From contig NZ_PVXN01000053.1 of assembly GCF_002995795.1 (NCBI RefSeq), positions 288,341 to 352,340 of the forward strand: 64,000 bases of DNA, in the 5' to 3' direction. A program made the translations under genes and the position numbers. The DNA comes from Clostridium thermopalmarium DSM 5974 (lineage in GTDB: Bacteria; Bacillota; Clostridia; Clostridiales; Clostridiaceae). Of this stretch, positions 63,327 to 64,000 are shown piece by piece (positions within the stretch are counted from its first letter, which is position 1; the number at the start of each line of letters is the position of its first letter). The notes under the pieces are model-generated. The model was not told the origin of the DNA, did not search any database, and was given only the letters and a program-made list of their open reading frames with translations.

Positions 63327-63537
63327 ACCCTGCCAAGAGTATCACTATATAAAAAATGTAGCATTAACTTAAAAAAATGAGAAATATTCTTATAAATTCA
63401 TGTAATAATAAATAATAAATAACGTAATGATATTAATTTTGATAAGATAACCTATGTCGTCGCAAAAGACGACAAAAAGTTATTCACTTCTAATTTTTAA
63501 AATTTTAATTTTTAGTTAAGAAATTTTAAAAAGAGTG

Positions 63538-63566
63538 TTGACAAACAAAAATAAACTTGTTATACT
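63538..63566 (+). promoter_or_regulatory. rRNA operon promoter
   Basis: TTGACA (63538-63543), 17 bp, TATACT (63561-63566). A GCTGTCA/TGACAGC hairpin follows the expected start, and further on TCTTTGAAAATTAAACAG resembles conserved rRNA leader sequence. Confidence 0.92.
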
Positions 63567-63671
63567 GAATAAGCTGTCAGATGACAGCGAAAAATAAAAG
63601 ATTTGGTCTTTGAAAATTAAACAGAATTAAGGTAAATAAAAGCCAGTCAATGACTTATGAGTAGATTAAAC

Positions 63672-64000
<329 letters not shown>

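Larger units (their letters stand above)
62979..63537 (+). other. Gene-free spacer before the rRNA operon, repeat-rich
   Basis: Holds the 217-bp palindromic repeat (63001-63217), the GC-hairpin repeat (63252-63326) and a small perfect hairpin TGTCGTC/GACGACA (63454-63473). Nothing else was recognised. Confidence 0.7.

Noticed and set aside
63454..63473. TGTCGTC/GACGACA hairpin as a terminator
   Set aside because: Perfect stem, but followed by A's on the plus strand and with no T-run after it on the minus strand.

Overview
The window is AT-rich, Gram-positive DNA that looks like Clostridium sensu stricto. Supporting signs are GGAGG-type ribosome binding sites with frequent TTG and GTG starts, a LonB next to LonA, a PerR-type regulator with all-Asp/His metal ligands, PTS-dependent dihydroxyacetone kinase, PyrK/PyrD type 1B dihydroorotate dehydrogenase, a guanine riboswitch, and a 16S rRNA 5' end of clostridial type at the right edge. 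I do not name a species.

Layout. 1-2.1 kb: the end of an MFS exporter and a Na+/dicarboxylate-type symporter. 2.2-7.8 kb: a guanine riboswitch controlling xpt and a four-gene BMP-type purine/nucleoside ABC importer. 7.9-13.9 kb: a MaoC/PhaJ-like hydratase, a sigma-54 enhancer-binding regulator, three helically phased operators, a textbook -24/-12 promoter, a family I CoA-transferase and a GntP-type permease, which together suggest inducible short-chain (hydroxy)acid use. 14-24.4 kb: de novo pyrimidine synthesis (pyrB, a zinc-domain-only pyrI, pyrC, pyrF, pyrK, pyrD, a candidate small ORF, pyrE, then carA-carB) behind an attenuator-like leader. 24.5-34.5 kb: two poorly known genes, then protein quality control (tig, clpP, clpX, lonB, lon) and engB.

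34.7-38.3 kb: three unrecognised Cys/Gly-rich or Asn-rich small proteins, a bactofilin, a candidate C-rich small RNA, an anchored hypothetical protein and perR. 38.4-47.5 kb: PhoH-like PIN-ATPase, then a cell-envelope group (LCP ligase, NAGPA-domain protein, anchored sensor-like protein) and a duplicated YfkN-like nucleotidase with LysM domains. 47.6-55 kb: M50 protease, trmB, a DUF3892-like protein, a B12 adenosyltransferase, a DUF3793-like protein, a short-chain dehydrogenase, a chemoreceptor and a ComEC-like metallo-beta-lactamase lipoprotein. 55-56.2 kb (minus): two membrane-tethered Mrr-type nucleases, one of which has lost its catalytic residues. 56.4-64 kb: a zinc ribbon protein, a TIM-barrel protein, a lytic transglycosylase, three tRNAs (Ala, Ile, Gly), an ECF S component, dhaKLM, a repeat-rich spacer, and an rRNA promoter with the start of 16S.

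The least expected items are: the PyrI protein lacking its allosteric domain; the phased sigma-54 enhancer array; the active/dead Mrr pair; a possible small RNA with exposed C-runs; a roughly 90-bp interspersed repeat present three times, two of them head to head in a 217-bp palindrome; a second GC-rich hairpin repeat seen three times; and a terminator-bounded minus-strand transcript near 57.7 kb. No CRISPR array, intact insertion sequence or prophage was seen.
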